Shown in pieces: positions 47,952 to 50,300 of a stretch of DNA of 50,300 nucleotides. The notes beneath the pieces were generated by a model, which had not been told where the DNA came from, did no database searches, and saw only the letters and a program-made list of their open reading frames with translations. Each line of letters begins with the position of its first letter. Positions within the stretch are counted from its first letter, which is position 1. Position numbers and translations under genes: made by a program. This DNA is from Streptomyces longispororuber. Its GTDB lineage: Bacteria; Actinomycetota; Actinomycetes; Streptomycetales; Streptomycetaceae. The stretch spans positions 1 to 50,300 of the forward strand of contig NZ_BNBT01000054.1 of NCBI RefSeq assembly GCF_014656095.1. Reading direction: 5' to 3'.

Positions 47952-50300
47952 ATGGCGGACCAGCAAAAGCTCCTCGACTACCTCAAGCGGGTGACCGCCG
48001 ACCTCCACGAGACGCGCCGGCGGCTGCGCGAGGCGGAGGCGGAGGAGCCCGAGCCCGTCGCCGTCGTCGGGATGAGCTGCCGCTACCCGGGCGACGTCCG
48101 CGGCCCCGAGGACCTGTGGCGGCTCGTGGCCGACGGCACGGACGCGCTCTCCGCCTTCCCCGCCGACCGCGGCTGGGACGTCGACGCGCTCGCCGGACGC
48201 ACCGAGGGCACGCCGGACGCCACGGCCCGCGGCCCACAGGACGGCACGGGCCGCAAGGAGCGCGGCGGCGGCTTCGTGTACGACGCGGGCGACTTCGACG
48301 CCGCGTTCTTCGGCATCTCCCCGCGCGAGGCGCTGGCCATGGACCCGCAGCAGCGGCTCCTCCTGGAAGCCACCTGGGAGACCTTCGAGCGGGCCGGGAT
48401 ACCGCCGGCCTCGCTGCGCGGAAGCCGTACCGGCGTGTTCGTCGGCGCCACCGCCCAGGGCTACGGCCCCGCGCTCATGGCGTCGCCGGACAGCGTCGAC
48501 GGCTACCTGCTCACCGGCGACGTCTCCAGCGTCATCTCCGGCCGCGTGTCGTACGTGTTCGGCCTGGAGGGCCCGGCGGTCACCGTCGACACGGCCTGCT
48601 CGTCGTCGCTCGTCGCCCTGCACCTGGCGGCGCAGGCGCTGCGGCAGGGCGAGTGCGACCTCGCGGTCGCCGGCGGTGTCGCCGTCATGGTCACCTCGGG
48701 CGCGTTCGCGGAGTTCAGCCGCCAGGGCGGCCTCGCGGGCGACGGCCGCTGCAAGCCGTACGCCGACGCCGCCGACGGCACCGGCTGGGGCGAGGGCGTC
48801 GGCGTCCTCGCCCTGGAGCGCCTGTCGGACGCCCGCCGCAACGGCCACGAGGTCCTGGCCGTGATCCGGGGCTCGGCCGTCAACCAGGACGGTGCCAGCA
48901 ACGGCCTCACCGCCCCCAACGGGCCCTCCCAGCAGCGCGTCATCCGCCAGGCCCTCGCCAACGCCCGCCTCGGCACCAGCGACATCGACGCCGTCGAGGG
49001 CCACGGCACCGGCACGGTCCTCGGCGACCCCATCGAGGCCCAGGCCCTCCTCGCCACCTACGGCCAGGACCGGCCCGCCGACCGGCCGCTGCTGCTCGGC
49101 TCGGTCAAGTCCAACATCGGCCACACCCAGGCCGCCTCGGGCGTCGCGGGCGTCATCAAGATGATCATGGCCATGCGCCACGGCGTCCTGCCCGAGAACC
49201 TGCACACCGACCGGCCCAGCACCCACGTCGACTGGTCCGCCGGAGCCGTCGAGCTGCTCACCGAGGCCCGCCCGTGGCCCCAGCGCGAGGACGGCGCGCC
49301 GCGCCGCGCGGGTGTGTCGTCGTTCGGGGTGAGCGGCACCAACGCGCATGTGATCGTGGAGCAGGCGCCGGTCGAGGAGCCCGCCGAGGCGGCCGAGGTG
49401 GCGGAGCCGGTCGCTCCGGTGACGGCGGTGCCGTGGCTGGTGTCGGGCCGCAGCCCGGAGGCGCTGCGGGCGCAGGCCGAGCGGCTGCGCGAGCACGTCG
49501 CGGGCGACGAGGGCCTGGACGCCGTGGACGTCGGCTGGTCCCTGCTGGCCGGCCGCTCGCCGCTGGAGCACCGGGCGGTGCTGTTCGGACGCGACCGTAC
49601 GGACCTCCTGACGGGCCTCGACGCCGTCGCCTCCGGCACCGACCGCCCGGACCTGGTGACCGGCACGGTGGCCGAGGGCCGCCTGGGTGTCGTCTTCACC
49701 GGCCAGGGCAGCCAGCGTCCGGGGATGGGCCGCGAGCTGTACGAGACCTTCCCCGTGTTCGCCGAGGCGCTGGACGAGGTGTGTGACCACTTCGACGGCT
49801 TGATAGAACGTTCGCTCCAGAGCGTGATGTTCGGTACGGACGCCGACCTGCTCGCCCAGACCTCGTACGCGCAGCCCGCGCTGTTCGCGATGGAGGTGGC
49901 GCTGTACCGGCTTGCGGAGTCCTTCGGCGTCCGGCCCGAGATCGTCGGCGGGCACTCGATCGGCGAGTTGGCCGCCGCGTACGTGGCCGGGTTGTGGTCC
50001 CTGGAGGACGCGGTCCAACTGGTCGCGGCGAGAGGCCGGTTGATGCAGGCGCTGCCCGAAGGTGGCGGCATGCTCGCGGTCCAGGCGACGGAGGCCGAGG
50101 TGCTGCCGCTGCTCGACGGTCTCGCGGACCGGGTCGGCGTGGCGGCGGTCAATGGGCCCGCGCAGGTGGTGCTGTCCGGCGATCGCACCGTCCTGGACGA
50201 CCTGGAAGCGACCCTGCGCGGTGAGGGGCGCAAGGTGCGGCGTCTGAAGGTGTCGCACGCCTTCCACTCGCCGCTCATGGATCCGATGCTCGACGACTTC
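47952..50300 (+). CDS. Type I modular polyketide synthase, 5' part (module J KS-AT), truncated by the window end
   Basis: 783 residues are visible from ATG 47952, which is supported by an AGGTGA site and by the docking helix ADQQKLLDYLKR... seen at the other starts. KS about 33-450: Cys216 in DTACSSS, EGHGTGT and the KSNIGHT histidine present. AT from about residue 578: Ser669 in GHSIG and HAFHSP from residue 769, so malonyl-CoA. The AT is cut before its end. The loop after GWDVDAL is about nine residues longer than usual and lacks the YDPDP motif. The KS shares QGGLAGDGRCKPYADAADG with module A only. The protein should receive its chain from the ACP of module I. The reductive domains and further modules lie outside the window. 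Confidence 0.95.
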   Translation, partial: MADQQKLLDYLKRVTADLHETRRRLREAEAEEPEPVAVVGMSCRYPGDVRGPEDLWRLVADGTDALSAFPADRGWDVDALAGRTEGTPDATARGPQDGTGRKERGGGFVYDAGDFDAAFFGISPREALAMDPQQRLLLEATWETFERAGIPPASLRGSRTGVFVGATAQGYGPALMASPDSVDGYLLTGDVSSVISGRVSYVFGLEGPAVTVDTACSSSLVALHLAAQALRQGECDLAVAGGVAVMVTSGAFAEFSRQGGLAGDGRCKPYADAADGTGWGEGVGVLALERLSDARRNGHEVLAVIRGSAVNQDGASNGLTAPNGPSQQRVIRQALANARLGTSDIDAVEGHGTGTVLGDPIEAQALLATYGQDRPADRPLLLGSVKSNIGHTQAASGVAGVIKMIMAMRHGVLPENLHTDRPSTHVDWSAGAVELLTEARPWPQREDGAPRRAGVSSFGVSGTNAHVIVEQAPVEEPAEAAEVAEPVAPVTAVPWLVSGRSPEALRAQAERLREHVAGDEGLDAVDVGWSLLAGRSPLEHRAVLFGRDRTDLLTGLDAVASGTDRPDLVTGTVAEGRLGVVFTGQGSQRPGMGRELYETFPVFAEALDEVCDHFDGLIERSLQSVMFGTDADLLAQTSYAQPALFAMEVALYRLAESFGVRPEIVGGHSIGELAAAYVAGLWSLEDAVQLVAARGRLMQALPEGGGMLAVQATEAEVLPLLDGLADRVGVAAVNGPAQVVLSGDRTVLDDLEATLRGEGRKVRRLKVSHAFHSPLMDPMLDDF
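48048..50300 (+). other. PKS module J (partial): KS-AT(malonyl)-...
   Basis: KS Cys codon 48597-48599; AT GHSIG serine 49956-49958; HAFHSP from 50256; rare ATA codon at 49803. About 49310-50300 is nearly the same as the KS end and AT of module G (33140-34110), while the KS core is closest in motif to module A. The reductive set is unknown. Confidence 0.9.

Overview
The window is the interior of a very large type I modular polyketide synthase (PKS) locus. The DNA is extremely GC-rich, codons end strongly in G or C, and the proteins are actinobacterial cis-AT modular PKSs, which points to Streptomyces or a close relative. All coding sequence is on the + strand, and nothing other than PKS genes is present: no loading module, thioesterase, P450, glycosyltransferase, regulator or transporter, and no RNA gene, insertion sequence or CRISPR array that I can see.

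Layout: gene 1 (1-5291, 5' truncated) holds the ACP of an upstream module and module A. Gene 2 (5565-21350) holds modules B, C and D. Gene 3 (21351-31607) holds E and F. Gene 4 (31810-47808) holds G, H and I. Gene 5 (47952 to the window end, truncated) begins module J. The modules are: A = KS-AT(malonyl)-KR(B)-ACP; B = KS-AT(methylmalonyl)-DH-KR(B)-ACP; C = KS-AT(methylmalonyl)-KR(A1)-ACP; D = KS-AT(malonyl)-DH-KR(B)-ACP; E = KS-AT(methylmalonyl)-KR(A1)-ACP; F = KS-AT(malonyl)-DH-KR(B)-ACP; G = KS-AT(malonyl)-DH-ER-KR(B-like)-ACP; H = KS-AT(methylmalonyl)-KR(A2)-ACP; I = KS-AT(methylmalonyl)-KR(A1)-ACP; J = KS-AT(malonyl)... Every catalytic residue I checked is present, so all nine complete modules look functional. 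Class-1-type docking helices at the gene ends should hand the chain from protein 1 to 2, 3, 4 and 5 in gene order.

If gene order equals assembly order, the segment built here reads R-CH(OH)-CH2-CH=C(CH3)-CH(OH)-CH(CH3)-CH=CH-CH(OH)-CH(CH3)-CH=CH-CH2-CH2-CH(OH)-CH(CH3)-CH(OH)-CH(CH3)-CO-. From memory, this resembles the part of desertomycin/oasomycin-type marginolactones roughly between C6 and C23. That assignment is an inference and was not checked.

The most informative features beyond the domain list are: an apparent tandem duplication of a two-module block (C-D and E-F); strongly homogenised AT cassettes; low-complexity tandem repeats at three of the four gene junctions and long inverted repeats at the fourth; overlapping GC-rich hairpins before gene 5; an extra repeat-derived tail on protein 2; and a lone A2-type (epimerising) ketoreductase in module H. 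I found no clearly new non-PKS system.
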